Positions 16,854 through 25,639 of a stretch of DNA of 64,000 nt are shown piece by piece (the first letter of the stretch is position 1; each line of letters starts with the position of its first letter). The notes under the pieces were generated by a model. That model was given only the letters and a program-made list of their open reading frames with translations. It ran no database searches and was not told the origin of the DNA. The stretch lies in the NCBI GenBank assembly GCA_900199595.1, contig FZRB01000008.1, forward strand, positions 62,001 through 126,000, read 5' to 3'. Source of the DNA: Lachnospiraceae bacterium. GTDB taxonomy: Bacteria > Bacillota > Clostridia > Lachnospirales > Lachnospiraceae. A program made the position numbers and the translations under genes.

Positions 16854-16904
16854 GCAATCCGTATGTCATATGGTGTCAAAAGGTACTTTTGACACCCACA
16901 TCAT
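16854..16904 (+). repeat. 51-bp repeat copy 1 (hairpin GGTGTCAAAAG/CTTTTGACACC)
   Basis: Contains an 11-bp perfect stem around GTA at 16872-16896. It matches the reverse complement of 55330-55380, at the trpA 3' end, at 50 of 51 positions. Confidence 0.9.
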
Positions 16905-16976
16905 TTATATAATAAAAGTATATACATATCAGTAGATTCTTAATAGTGAAATATGTAATTATCTGCATATGACTAT

Positions 16977-17015
16977 TGTCATATGGTGTCAAAAGGTACT
17001 TTTGACACCCACATC
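16977..17015 (+). repeat. 39-bp repeat copy 2
   Basis: Identical over 39 bp to the core of copy 1 (16864-16902), 113 bp away in the same orientation. It lies 11 bp after the hydrolase stop codon at 17026, on the downstream side of that minus-strand gene, so it may also end that transcript. Confidence 0.9.
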
Positions 17016-17025
17016 TTGTAATTAC

Positions 17026-19035
17026 TTAATTAAATGTTACTTTCCCGCCATCTTCGCCGAGGATTACTACACGACCGCCCCTTGGAAGTGGAAGTTCATC
17101 CTTCGCATCCTTTACGTGGGAGTTATAAACTACTTCGCCATACTTGTTATATACGAAGATACTGCTATTCTCCGGTTTTTCAGTAACGCTTACAGTCTTA
17201 TTTGCCATAGAATCACTGATACTGTACCAGAATGCTTCGCCGGTTTTCAGTTCAACCTCTGTGATGCTATTATCAAATGTCGGGATGCTTTCTGCTGAAA
17301 TGTACTCATGTCCATCACTGGTAAAAAGTCTTCCACCTGCTTTATTTTCTTCATAGGTTAAATCGATCTGGTCTCTACTGGATGAGGACGGTATAGTCTG
17401 GAAAGAAACAGCTGTTTCTGCATCCTTTATAGCCAGAACCCTCACCCCTTTTCTCGAATATGCATATACATATCCTGGCATCACCTCTGATGGTATAGCC
17501 ATAACATCGGCACCATTTGCATATTCAATTGAAGAGTATATTTCATTACTAAGAAGATATTCCTTCCCAGAATATTTAGTCCATTTTTCAAGAATATCAG
17601 AATTCACATCTGAATCAGCCATCTTCTCTCCTATATATGAACTATTCTCATATATTCCTAAATCCGGAAAGTAATTCTCTGCTTCGGCTCCTATATATAT
17701 ATTACCATCATCCTGTTTAACGAATGACAAAACCTTTGGATTAGATGCAGTCTTTGCCTCAGATATGTCATCATCCTCAATCTCGTAAGAAAGCTCTACA
17801 AATTTACCATCAGTAGTAAGCATATAGTCATTTCTCTTAGTTTTAAAAGGACCAATGCTTTCTACATGCATATATTTATGATCAGGAAATGATATTACTC
17901 CAATTGTTTCTCCCATAGAATTTTCATCAAATAGTATGTAGCAGCCGGCATACTCATCATACTCTGCAGGAATTTCAGAAACCACTTCATAATGAGTTTT
18001 TTCCACATCACTCACATTTATACCCTTTTCCTCTAAAACAGCCTCCATAATTGCCTGTGCCACAAGAGAATCAAGTTCACTATTTCCACCATTTGAAAGA
18101 ACGGATATACTCACATCCTCATCCGGTGCCACCATAAGCCAGCCGTGATTTGAGCCTGTATCTCCACCTTTTCCAAGAACCTGAACACCTGCTGCGTCAT
18201 ATTTGGAGAGTCCTACCTCGTCCCAGCCAAGACCATTTACGTCACTGTATTCATCTCCTCCCCAGATCGTTGACATATCATTTTTTGATTTTTCTGACAG
18301 AAGTGTATTATCCCCTTTGAAGAATGAGGCACCAAAGTTTGCAACATCTGAGGCTGTCGAATAAACTCCGCCATCGCCCATACCCGTACAGGTTATATGA
18401 TCATAGCGAAGATAGCTTGTATCATAGCAGGGAACAAGCCTCGAGTCATTATACATATTTACAAAGGTTCCTGTTGTTGTTCCACTGGTTGGTGCAGCCA
18501 GATTCTTCTCGATATATTCTGTATATGGCATCCCTGATACTCTCTCAACTATATGCATAAGGAGTTCAAATCCATCGTTACAGTATGCTGCATATTCACC
18601 TGGATCCGCCTTTAGTCTTTGTTCGGTAAGATACTCAAGTGATTTATCATGCCTGTTCATATTCCCATCCTCATACAAACTCTCTGCATAATTGGTTGTC
18701 CCCATTATCCCTGAGGTATGATTCATCAGCATCCTTACCGTGATATCCTTGTATCTCACATCCTTCATTTTAAAATCCGTAAGGTACTCGGTTACCGGAC
18801 TATCAAGGTTCACCTTACCCTCGTCAACAAGCTGCATTACAGCTGCGGTGACATAAACCTTACTTATGGATGCTACGCAGTAAATGTATTCATCGCTGTC
18901 CGATGTATCAGTTATGCTGTCCGATTCCTGAGCCATAACCTGAACACTATCCGTTCCGCCACAAACTACTCCTGATAAACCAAGGATGCCTGTCAGAGCA
19001 ATTGACGCTGTTATATATTTAATATTTTTTTTCAT
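17026..19035 (-). CDS. Secreted serine hydrolase (beta-lactamase/DD-peptidase fold), module 1
   Basis: 669 aa: a signal peptide (1 to about 36), a beta-lactamase-fold domain (about 45-360) with SISK (S56-K59), YCN (Y151-N153) and a KGGDTG third motif, and about 310 C-terminal residues of unassigned mostly beta-type sequence ending LGEDGGKVTFN. All three catalytic motifs are present, so it should act outside the membrane on peptidoglycan peptides or a related substrate. It is the last gene of module 1, 72 bp after the ABC permease gene. A paralogue with the same layout and the same C-terminal signature ends module 2 (25640-27706). Confidence 0.87.
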   Translation of the reverse strand: MKKNIKYITASIALTGILGLSGVVCGGTDSVQVMAQESDSITDTSDSDEYIYCVASISKVYVTAAVMQLVDEGKVNLDSPVTEYLTDFKMKDVRYKDITVRMLMNHTSGIMGTTNYAESLYEDGNMNRHDKSLEYLTEQRLKADPGEYAAYCNDGFELLMHIVERVSGMPYTEYIEKNLAAPTSGTTTGTFVNMYNDSRLVPCYDTSYLRYDHITCTGMGDGGVYSTASDVANFGASFFKGDNTLLSEKSKNDMSTIWGGDEYSDVNGLGWDEVGLSKYDAAGVQVLGKGGDTGSNHGWLMVAPDEDVSISVLSNGGNSELDSLVAQAIMEAVLEEKGINVSDVEKTHYEVVSEIPAEYDEYAGCYILFDENSMGETIGVISFPDHKYMHVESIGPFKTKRNDYMLTTDGKFVELSYEIEDDDISEAKTASNPKVLSFVKQDDGNIYIGAEAENYFPDLGIYENSSYIGEKMADSDVNSDILEKWTKYSGKEYLLSNEIYSSIEYANGADVMAIPSEVMPGYVYAYSRKGVRVLAIKDAETAVSFQTIPSSSSRDQIDLTYEENKAGGRLFTSDGHEYISAESIPTFDNSITEVELKTGEAFWYSISDSMANKTVSVTEKPENSSIFVYNKYGEVVYNSHVKDAKDELPLPRGGRVVILGEDGGKVTFN

Positions 19036-19107
19036 ATTTATGTTTCTCCTAAATCTACTTTACCCCTAATCCGCCCCTTCGGGGCACCTTCCCCCAGAGA
19101 GAAGTCT

Positions 19108-21624
19108 TTATTCAGTCATCAGTTCGGTCACAGAAATCTTCTTGATCTTTCCCGCACTGATATATGTAACCACATAGCAGAACACTACCATCACAATGTC
19201 AGCAATTATTATTTCCGGAATATGTGAGCCGGCTACCGCACCAAAGCCCAGCATCCATACAGATTTATTGAGATATACCGCTATTACAGAAGCTATTACC
19301 ATCGAGATTATTACTGCCGGTATGATTCCTATTGCAATCTGAGTCATAAGATCTTTTGACGAATATCCCATACTCTTCATAATTCCATAATCGCGGCGTT
19401 TTCTTTTAACATTAGAGGCTGAAAGCATTCCCAGAATAACCGCTACTATTATTGCCACAACTATAACCGCAGCTATCGTCGCATACTTCGATACCTTGGA
19501 AATTCCTTCCATTTGGGCCTTGATCATACCCTGCCATGACAGGATTTCCCTTATCTGATATCTTCTGCTATTTCCTGTGATAAGCTTATCTCCTACTCTT
19601 ACAGCATAATCAACACTTGTAACACCGTACTCAGCAAGAAGAGTTGCTATCTTTTCATCTGCTGCATTTTTGATTCTTTCTTCCTCTGTTTCTGATTCAT
19701 TTTCCTTTCCGATAGAATCCTTTGCACTACCCCCATACATTTCATATATTTTATCTATAAAATCTTCTTCATTAACATCATCATTAAGATAGATATATAT
19801 CACATTCGGCCTTTTATCAGCCGCTATCCTCTGGTAACCTTCGTTAGTTAGATACAAAACACTACCACGGTTATTCATCATAGAACAAACTGTTCCAGTT
19901 ATAATATATTCCTTTTCGATGCCGTTATATTCCAGAACTATGCTGTCTCCAATATATTTATTGTCCATTTTAGATCTGCTGACAGATATAGCTATTTCAT
20001 TATCCTTTTCCGGAAAACGTCCCTCAGTTGTTTTGATCATATCAGCATCTTTATAATCCTCGTAAGTGATTACGATTCTGCTATCAGAATCCTTTACCTT
20101 AATATCCTCCATTTCAAATGCAATTCTGGCCTTACGAACCGAAGGGTTTGCAGCAAGCTCATCTCTCATCCCTTCTATATCCACACCACTTACAGTAGTA
20201 ATCATAATAGAATTGGTATCAACCCCAAATAATGATTCCAACCCTTTTGTTCCTTTACTAAAAAAAGAATAGTTCATTACTCCAAACAGGAGAGTTGTAC
20301 CAGAAAGAATGATACAAACTACAATTCCAAGATTCGTCTTTATATCCATCAGAATGCTTTTAAATGCAAGCCTTCTGTTAACATTTCCCTTTGTTTTTTC
20401 GAGCGGAAGTATATTCTTTTTAAAATGATGAGTTTTTATGCCTTTTCTAAATGCAATAACAGGTGGAAATTTTTTAACCGTTCTGGCTTTAAATAATGCA
20501 AACAGAGATATAAGCACTATCACAGAAAGGGTAATGCATACTGTTTTTAAAATATCGATATTTCCAGAAGTTACATCTCGCCCCATCAATGAACTTAGCG
20601 CCGATTCTATAACCGGAGCTGCAAAAACAGATAACAGACCGCCTATACCAGCCCCGATTCCGCAGGATATAACATATTCATATAAGTAAGACAGCGATAT
20701 CTCTCTTGATCTGTATCCAAGAGCTTCAAGAACTCCTATCTGCTGCATCTGATCATCTATATCATTACTGATCTTATGTCTGATAACAAATATAGCCGCA
20801 ATAAGAGTTACTATTGATATAGCTCCGATAATAGTAAGAAAAATATCTATATATTCCGCTTCACTTCCTTCTTCATATTCCGAAAAAATATACGTTGCAT
20901 AGGCCTTTGTATTCTCCAACGATTCCTTCTCACATTTATCAATATAATCATCGTATGAAAAATCAATGGAATTAAAACCAATATTATGATATTCCTTTGC
21001 ATAGCTTGTATTAAACATCCTGGATAACAGTTCGTAATCCTCATCTGATACAACAAACTTAAACCCCCATCCTCTGCTGTTATATAAGCCTGTTTTATAA
21101 AATCCGGCTACAATATATTCATACTCCTTAGCATTGTTTATAAGGATAAATGTATCTCCGGTTTTATAACCCTGAGTCAACTTGAAGGCTTCAGGCATCC
21201 AGATTGGATGTCCAACACCTGACAGCTCATCATCAGATAATGAATCAAATATCGTAAAGTCTTCTAGCTTTCGTTCATCCCTTTCCTTTATAAAATACAT
21301 ATTGTAGCTAACCTTATCTCCAGCCTTGTCTATTATTTCAGCACTCTCAGAAAACAGGGTATCTATTTCGATATTATCATCTACGTTATACTCATCTTCA
21401 AGAATGCCGAGGTATTCATCCCGGTACTTATCCTTATCAAAACTAACTATATGATCCACACAACCGGATTCTTCAAAGGCCTTATCAAAAGCCTTGCTCT
21501 TCTTCGAATTATTTACTATAAAGACTGAAAGCAGAAGGCTGGTTACCATGGCAAGAAATGCGATGGCAAGGGCTTCCTTCTTATTCCTCTTTAAATTGAA
21601 TAATGATAATCTAAGTATTTTCAT
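19108..21624 (-). CDS. ABC transporter permease, two FtsX domains, module 1
   Basis: About 838 aa. One N-terminal helix (about 20-40), a large external domain, three helices (about 270-385, first FtsX domain), one helix near 435, a second external domain (about 455-700), and three C-terminal helices (second FtsX domain). This is the MacB/LolE/SalY-type architecture, used for mechanotransmission, peptide export or sensing rather than simple transport. A longer start at 21645 is possible, but the ATG at 21624 matches the start of the paralogue (MKI-RLSLFNLK-NK) and the longer form has no ribosome-binding site. The gene follows the ATPase gene directly. Confidence 0.88.
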   Translation of the reverse strand: MKILRLSLFNLKRNKKEALAIAFLAMVTSLLLSVFIVNNSKKSKAFDKAFEESGCVDHIVSFDKDKYRDEYLGILEDEYNVDDNIEIDTLFSESAEIIDKAGDKVSYNMYFIKERDERKLEDFTIFDSLSDDELSGVGHPIWMPEAFKLTQGYKTGDTFILINNAKEYEYIVAGFYKTGLYNSRGWGFKFVVSDEDYELLSRMFNTSYAKEYHNIGFNSIDFSYDDYIDKCEKESLENTKAYATYIFSEYEEGSEAEYIDIFLTIIGAISIVTLIAAIFVIRHKISNDIDDQMQQIGVLEALGYRSREISLSYLYEYVISCGIGAGIGGLLSVFAAPVIESALSSLMGRDVTSGNIDILKTVCITLSVIVLISLFALFKARTVKKFPPVIAFRKGIKTHHFKKNILPLEKTKGNVNRRLAFKSILMDIKTNLGIVVCIILSGTTLLFGVMNYSFFSKGTKGLESLFGVDTNSIMITTVSGVDIEGMRDELAANPSVRKARIAFEMEDIKVKDSDSRIVITYEDYKDADMIKTTEGRFPEKDNEIAISVSRSKMDNKYIGDSIVLEYNGIEKEYIITGTVCSMMNNRGSVLYLTNEGYQRIAADKRPNVIYIYLNDDVNEEDFIDKIYEMYGGSAKDSIGKENESETEEERIKNAADEKIATLLAEYGVTSVDYAVRVGDKLITGNSRRYQIREILSWQGMIKAQMEGISKVSKYATIAAVIVVAIIVAVILGMLSASNVKRKRRDYGIMKSMGYSSKDLMTQIAIGIIPAVIISMVIASVIAVYLNKSVWMLGFGAVAGSHIPEIIIADIVMVVFCYVVTYISAGKIKKISVTELMTE

Positions 21625-21628
21625 ATTT

Positions 21629-22390
21629 TTACCAACCTTGTTCATCTAAAAACTGCTGGAGTCCAGCACGGCGTTCCTTTATGTCATCGGTTCCGTAAAC
21701 AGACATCTTGTATTCACCTACAATGCCACCATCTCTTAGGAAGATAACTCTTGTTCCTCTGAGTGCTGTCTTAAGGTCGTGGGTTACCATTACGATGCTC
21801 TGACCGTTCTTATGAACCTCCGTGAAGATGTCCAGCACATCCTGTCCAGATGCTGAGTTAAGCTGCCCTGTTGGTTCGTCTGCAAAGAGAATCTTTGGAT
21901 CATTGATTACTGCTCTTACGATTCCCACTCGCTGTGCCTCACCACCTGATAACTGATTGGGATACTTGTCCCACATCTCCTGTGAGATACCAACTTTTGT
22001 AAGAAGATTCTTTGCTTTCTTAACCAGATCCGGTGAATTCTTCTGAACGATAAGTGCTCCTGTCAGTACATTATCCAGAATTGTCTGATTTTCTAAAAGA
22101 TATACACTCTGAAAGACAAATCCACAGTTACCTCTACGAAATACTGCAAGCTCATCATTTGAGTAGTCCTGAATCTCTGTGTTACCAAAAAGAACCTTTC
22201 CCATTGACGGCTTATCCATTCCGGATAGTGCATATAGAAGTGTAGATTTACCTGATCCTGAAGCTCCCATAATAACTGTGAAGTCGCCTTCAACTATTTC
22301 CAAATCTAAGTTCTTTATTACATGCTGCTGTCTGCCGCCATTAGAAAATGACTTACAAAGCTTTTCTGTTCTTAAAATTGAAGAAGCCAT
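21629..22390 (-). CDS. ABC transporter ATP-binding protein, module 1
   Basis: 253 aa with Walker A GASGSGKST, Q-loop (FQSVYL), signature LSGGEAQRVGI, Walker B ILFADEPT and H-loop MVTHD: a complete MacB/LolD-type ATPase that should power the FtsX-type permease encoded next. A start 12 codons further upstream is open, but the ATG at 22390 has GAAAGGG in front and begins the region shared with the module 2 copy. The two ATPases are nearly identical while the other module genes have diverged much more. Confidence 0.93.
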   Translation of the reverse strand: MASSILRTEKLCKSFSNGGRQQHVIKNLDLEIVEGDFTVIMGASGSGKSTLLYALSGMDKPSMGKVLFGNTEIQDYSNDELAVFRRGNCGFVFQSVYLLENQTILDNVLTGALIVQKNSPDLVKKAKNLLTKVGISQEMWDKYPNQLSGGEAQRVGIVRAVINDPKILFADEPTGQLNSASGQDVLDIFTEVHKNGQSIVMVTHDLKTALRGTRVIFLRDGGIVGEYKMSVYGTDDIKERRAGLQQFLDEQGW

Positions 22391-22458
22391 ATATAATACC
22401 CTTTCTTTCCTGAATCTAAGCAGCATATCCTGCTGCTAAAATTTTCAACTCTAAAGGC

Positions 22459-22525
22459 ATTATATATGACTTCTAAAAATATTTCCTAAAATGAAAATAT
22501 TATATTTCTAAAAAAATTCTAAAAT
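22459..22525 (-). promoter_or_regulatory. Promoter and direct-repeat regulator box for the ABC operon, module 1
   Basis: Minus strand: -10 TATAAT (22459-22464) without a -35, preceded by the paired repeats TTTTAGGAA and TTTTAGAA (22470-22491). A further pair of TTTTAGAA-like repeats lies at about 22505-22525. The same arrangement is conserved in front of module 2 (31242-31310), so it is the likely binding site of the OmpR-type regulators encoded here. Confidence 0.6.
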
Positions 22526-22559
22526 GATGACTATAATTATAAACCAAACTTCCTGTCTA

Positions 22560-23909
22560 CTAACTTAATTGAATGATTAATTTAATAAAAAGACCATCCC
22601 CATCCGACTCTGCTATCAGATCTCCATTCATTTTTTTCATAAGAGACTTTGCAATATAAAGGCCTAAACCATTCCCATCGATGTCAGTATTCTCCCATTC
22701 TTTTCCACGGTAGAATTTATTCATGATAAGATCTAGCTCGCCACCCGGAACTCCCGGACCATGATCTCTAATGTGCATTTCAAGGACACGGTCTATAAGC
22801 TTATATCCTATATCTATCTTTGTATCTGCGTATTTATAAGAATTCGAGATTACATTTCCTATCACCTGTGCCATTCGCTTCTTATCAATACTTATTACAA
22901 CAGCTGGTATATCCTCCATAACTGTATAGCCCCTATTATCAAAGCTTCGAACTATATCACCGAGCACTTCCGAATCTTCGTCACTGATATTAACCTTAAA
23001 CTCTCCCAGATCTTCAAGTGTTGAAGTAAAGAGATCAGACACAAGGGTATCTATCTGTTCTATCTTCTGGCGGATTCCGGATGTATCCTCCAGCATATCA
23101 GTCAGTTCCTCTCTGGCAAATGTTATATCCTTAGCTTTTTCATCTGAATCCAGTTTGTCATTCAGTCTCATTTCCAAAAATTCTGAGGTTACCTTGATTC
23201 CCGTGACAGGAGTTTTCAGATCGTGACTTAGGGATGCTACCAGTTCCTTCTCCTTCTTTTGAAGCTCCAGTTCCCTTTGTTTTGAACTGGCAAGTTCTTC
23301 TCTCATTATGTCGAAGCTTTCGGAGAATGCTCCAAACATATTTCCCTTGTCCATAATTAGAGGCTCGTCCAGCTTGCCCTGGGCTACCTTACCTGCAAAG
23401 CTCTGCATGTTTTTAAAAGGAACTATTATAGACCTGTTAACATATATACCATATAGAGTGCTGGCAATTAGGATTAGCAGACAGCAGATAATGGCTCCAA
23501 TAATAAAGCGATTTCTGAATATTCTAAAATCCTGCATGCCATCATCCAGCATTATCACTGTACCCCATACCCTGTCTCCATTTGTCAAAAACATATATGG
23601 GTAACGATTCTGGATTGCCTTCTCAACTGATATATCAATAATGTCTGTGTCATTACCAGCACGAGAAAAGAGCAGATTATTTGTTGAATCTATTATTACG
23701 TAATCACAGTCATATTCTTCTTCGTCAAGTCGCTCCAGGTTATCAACATTTTCCTCTGCAGTCCGGGCTATCTTGTTGAGAAGTACAGTCTGTTCGCGGG
23801 ATTTTTTCTCTGAGCCTGCACCAGTATCTTTAGTTATGAAAATGAGTATGACTACGCCAATAACAAAGAGGATTGTTATCATAGCAACAGTCTTTATATA
23901 GTCTTTCAT
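22560..23909 (-). CDS. Sensor histidine kinase, module 1
   Basis: 449 aa: two membrane helices (about 8-27 and 136-158) flank an extracellular domain of about 105 residues; a HAMP-like linker precedes HisKA with LVASLSHDLKTPVTG (H229) and an ATPase domain with N-box (ISNSYKYA), G1 DHGPGV and G2 GNGLGLYIA. Every kinase motif is intact. It forms a pair with the regulator encoded 24 bp upstream. Paralogues are at 31362-32699 and 38056-39408. Confidence 0.92.
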   Translation of the reverse strand: MKDYIKTVAMITILFVIGVVILIFITKDTGAGSEKKSREQTVLLNKIARTAEENVDNLERLDEEEYDCDYVIIDSTNNLLFSRAGNDTDIIDISVEKAIQNRYPYMFLTNGDRVWGTVIMLDDGMQDFRIFRNRFIIGAIICCLLILIASTLYGIYVNRSIIVPFKNMQSFAGKVAQGKLDEPLIMDKGNMFGAFSESFDIMREELASSKQRELELQKKEKELVASLSHDLKTPVTGIKVTSEFLEMRLNDKLDSDEKAKDITFAREELTDMLEDTSGIRQKIEQIDTLVSDLFTSTLEDLGEFKVNISDEDSEVLGDIVRSFDNRGYTVMEDIPAVVISIDKKRMAQVIGNVISNSYKYADTKIDIGYKLIDRVLEMHIRDHGPGVPGGELDLIMNKFYRGKEWENTDIDGNGLGLYIAKSLMKKMNGDLIAESDGDGLFIKLIIQLS

Positions 23910-23933
23910 AATTTTACCATCATTTAAATTACA

Positions 23934-24674
23934 TTAGTTTCTATCTGGTTTCTCGACTACATATCCAACTCCCCACACGGTCTTTATAATGGTTGGGTTC
24001 TTCGGATCTATCTCTATCTTATTTCTGAGTTCACGAATATGCACCGTAATCGTGGCATCACAGGTGTATTCATCTCCCCAGACCTTTTCAAGAATTTCAT
24101 CTCTTGTTACAACTCTGCCGGCATTTTCCAAAAGAAACAGCATCAGCTTATACTCCATAGCTCTCAATTCTTCGCTATGTCCATTTACGAGCAGACTATG
24201 CATAGCGATATCAAGAAATACACCTTCTCTGATATATATCTTCTCACCATCGTTCTTTGGAGACTCTTTCTTATACGACTCCGCTGCAATACGGGCATCC
24301 TCTTTCGCCTTTTCGTATCTGGCAAGAACCGCCTTAACCTTTGCAAGAAGAATGTTTGTAGTAAAAGGCTTCGTTATATAATCATCACCACCGATATTCA
24401 GTGCAATAAGCACATCATCATCACTGGTACGGGCACTGATAAAAAGAATTGGCATATCGTATTTCTCTCTGATTTCAGTACAGAGATCAAAGCCTGATTT
24501 ATCTCCAAGATTTATATCAAGCAAGAGCAGCGATACATTATTCTTATCCAGAAACTCAACTGCATCTTCATAGGTTGTAACGTAGGCAGTATTCACTCCT
24601 ACATAATTAAAATACTTAGATGTCGAGCGGGCAATCAACTCATCATCATCTATCATAAGTACCTGATAATCCAT
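23934..24674 (-). CDS. OmpR/PhoB-family response regulator, module 1
   Basis: 246 aa: receiver domain (1-120) with acidic pocket DDDE, phospho-aspartate D53 in LLLLDINLG and Lys in KPF; C-terminal winged helix (about 150-243) ending TIIKTVWGVGYVVEKP. The likely targets are the direct repeats upstream of the ABC operons. Its receiver is very similar to those of the regulators at 32751-33512 and 39430-40128, so cross-talk is possible. Confidence 0.94.
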   Translation of the reverse strand: MDYQVLMIDDDELIARSTSKYFNYVGVNTAYVTTYEDAVEFLDKNNVSLLLLDINLGDKSGFDLCTEIREKYDMPILFISARTSDDDVLIALNIGGDDYITKPFTTNILLAKVKAVLARYEKAKEDARIAAESYKKESPKNDGEKIYIREGVFLDIAMHSLLVNGHSEELRAMEYKLMLFLLENAGRVVTRDEILEKVWGDEYTCDATITVHIRELRNKIEIDPKNPTIIKTVWGVGYVVEKPDRN

Positions 24675-24732
24675 ACGCTTCTCCTCAAGTTATATTTTGT
24701 CTTATAGTGTATTATATTTCACAGAATTCTAA

Positions 24733-25587
24733 TCAAAGTGCTTTCTTTGGGCAATTCCTGACACATTCCATGCACAGAATACACTCTGTTCCATTCTCTC
24801 TCTTTTTTGAATTGTCAGTTACATCCACATTCATTGGACATACCTGCTTGCATTTACCGCAGGATACACATTTCTCTTTATCACACTTTATACGTATCAG
24901 CGAAAGGTAACTCATAGGCTTCAGGAATACGGTTATCGGACAAATGTACTTGCAAAATGCCCTGTTATCCTTAAAAGTAAATGCCAAGGCTATACCAATC
25001 CCATAATATACTATATTTCCAATAATAAATGCCCAGAACATTATACGTTCTATATTTCCGACTTTTGCAAGGAATAGCGCTGAAACAAATATCAGTGATA
25101 CAGCAAATGTGATATATCTGATCCACCCTATTTTTCGCCTTGGCTCCTGTGGTATCTTATACGGAAGAAAATCCAATACCATGGCTGTCCAGCATGCATA
25201 CCCGCACCATCCTCGTCCGAAGATAAGCGGTCCGAAGATTTTTGCGACAGCATAATGAATGGTTGCCGCTTCAAAGACTCCTGTAAAAAGATAATACCAG
25301 AAACCCTCTATCTGCATATTTTCCTGACAAATGAGACCAAGATAGATCAGCATATATAGGCCGACCAGCAGTTGTACTATTCGACGGGCATATTTATATT
25401 TCTTTATGAAAAGAAATACTCCCAATGATATGGATAAACCTATGTAACTGAAATTGAAAAGATAAAATATATTATCCTTTGTCAGCCACAGGCTTATGGC
25501 AACAGCCTCAAATATAGCCAGCATTATAAATGGCAGCCTATATTGTTTCATAACCTTTTTCTCCTTATTCGTTACTCTACTATTCAT
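24733..25587 (-). CDS. Membrane-bound 4Fe-4S ferredoxin-like protein (NapH/NosR-like)
   Basis: 284 aa with about six membrane helices, the motif GRGWCGYACW between helices (as in NapH/NosR/CcoG-type proteins), and two CxxCxxCxxxCP clusters at the C-terminus that would bind two [4Fe-4S] centres. It probably moves electrons at the membrane, but no redox partner is encoded nearby. It lies between the two envelope modules: 52 bp after the module 2 hydrolase gene and 58 bp before the module 1 regulator gene, on the same strand, so it may be co-transcribed with either. Its role in the envelope cluster is unclear. Confidence 0.83.
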   Translation of the reverse strand: MNSRVTNKEKKVMKQYRLPFIMLAIFEAVAISLWLTKDNIFYLFNFSYIGLSISLGVFLFIKKYKYARRIVQLLVGLYMLIYLGLICQENMQIEGFWYYLFTGVFEAATIHYAVAKIFGPLIFGRGWCGYACWTAMVLDFLPYKIPQEPRRKIGWIRYITFAVSLIFVSALFLAKVGNIERIMFWAFIIGNIVYYGIGIALAFTFKDNRAFCKYICPITVFLKPMSYLSLIRIKCDKEKCVSCGKCKQVCPMNVDVTDNSKKRENGTECILCMECVRNCPKKAL

Positions 25588-25639
25588 TGATTGATTTTTC
25601 TTGAGCCTATCTTATCAAAAAAAAGCAGGCCTTACAATT

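Larger units (their letters stand above)
16522..17025. other. Gene-free region (504 bp) with a dense tract of hairpins
   Basis: No convincing ORF. From 16590 to 17015 the sequence is a series of inverted repeats: ends ATATGACATA (16590-16599) and TATGTCATAT (16862-16871) are exact reverse complements. Between them are TTCTTGC/GCAAGAA (16621-16636), a nested stem around 16673-16706, CCTCGATTAT/ATAATCGAGG (16734-16756), GTTCTGC/GCAGAAC (16770-16786), CTTGC/GCAAG (16792-16804), ATATCTCC/GGAGATAT (16811-16829) and ATTGC/GCAAT (16837-16850). GGATTGC (16718-16724) can pair with GCAATCC (16854-16860). This could be a structured RNA or a non-autonomous repeat element; neither is proved. Confidence 0.7.
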
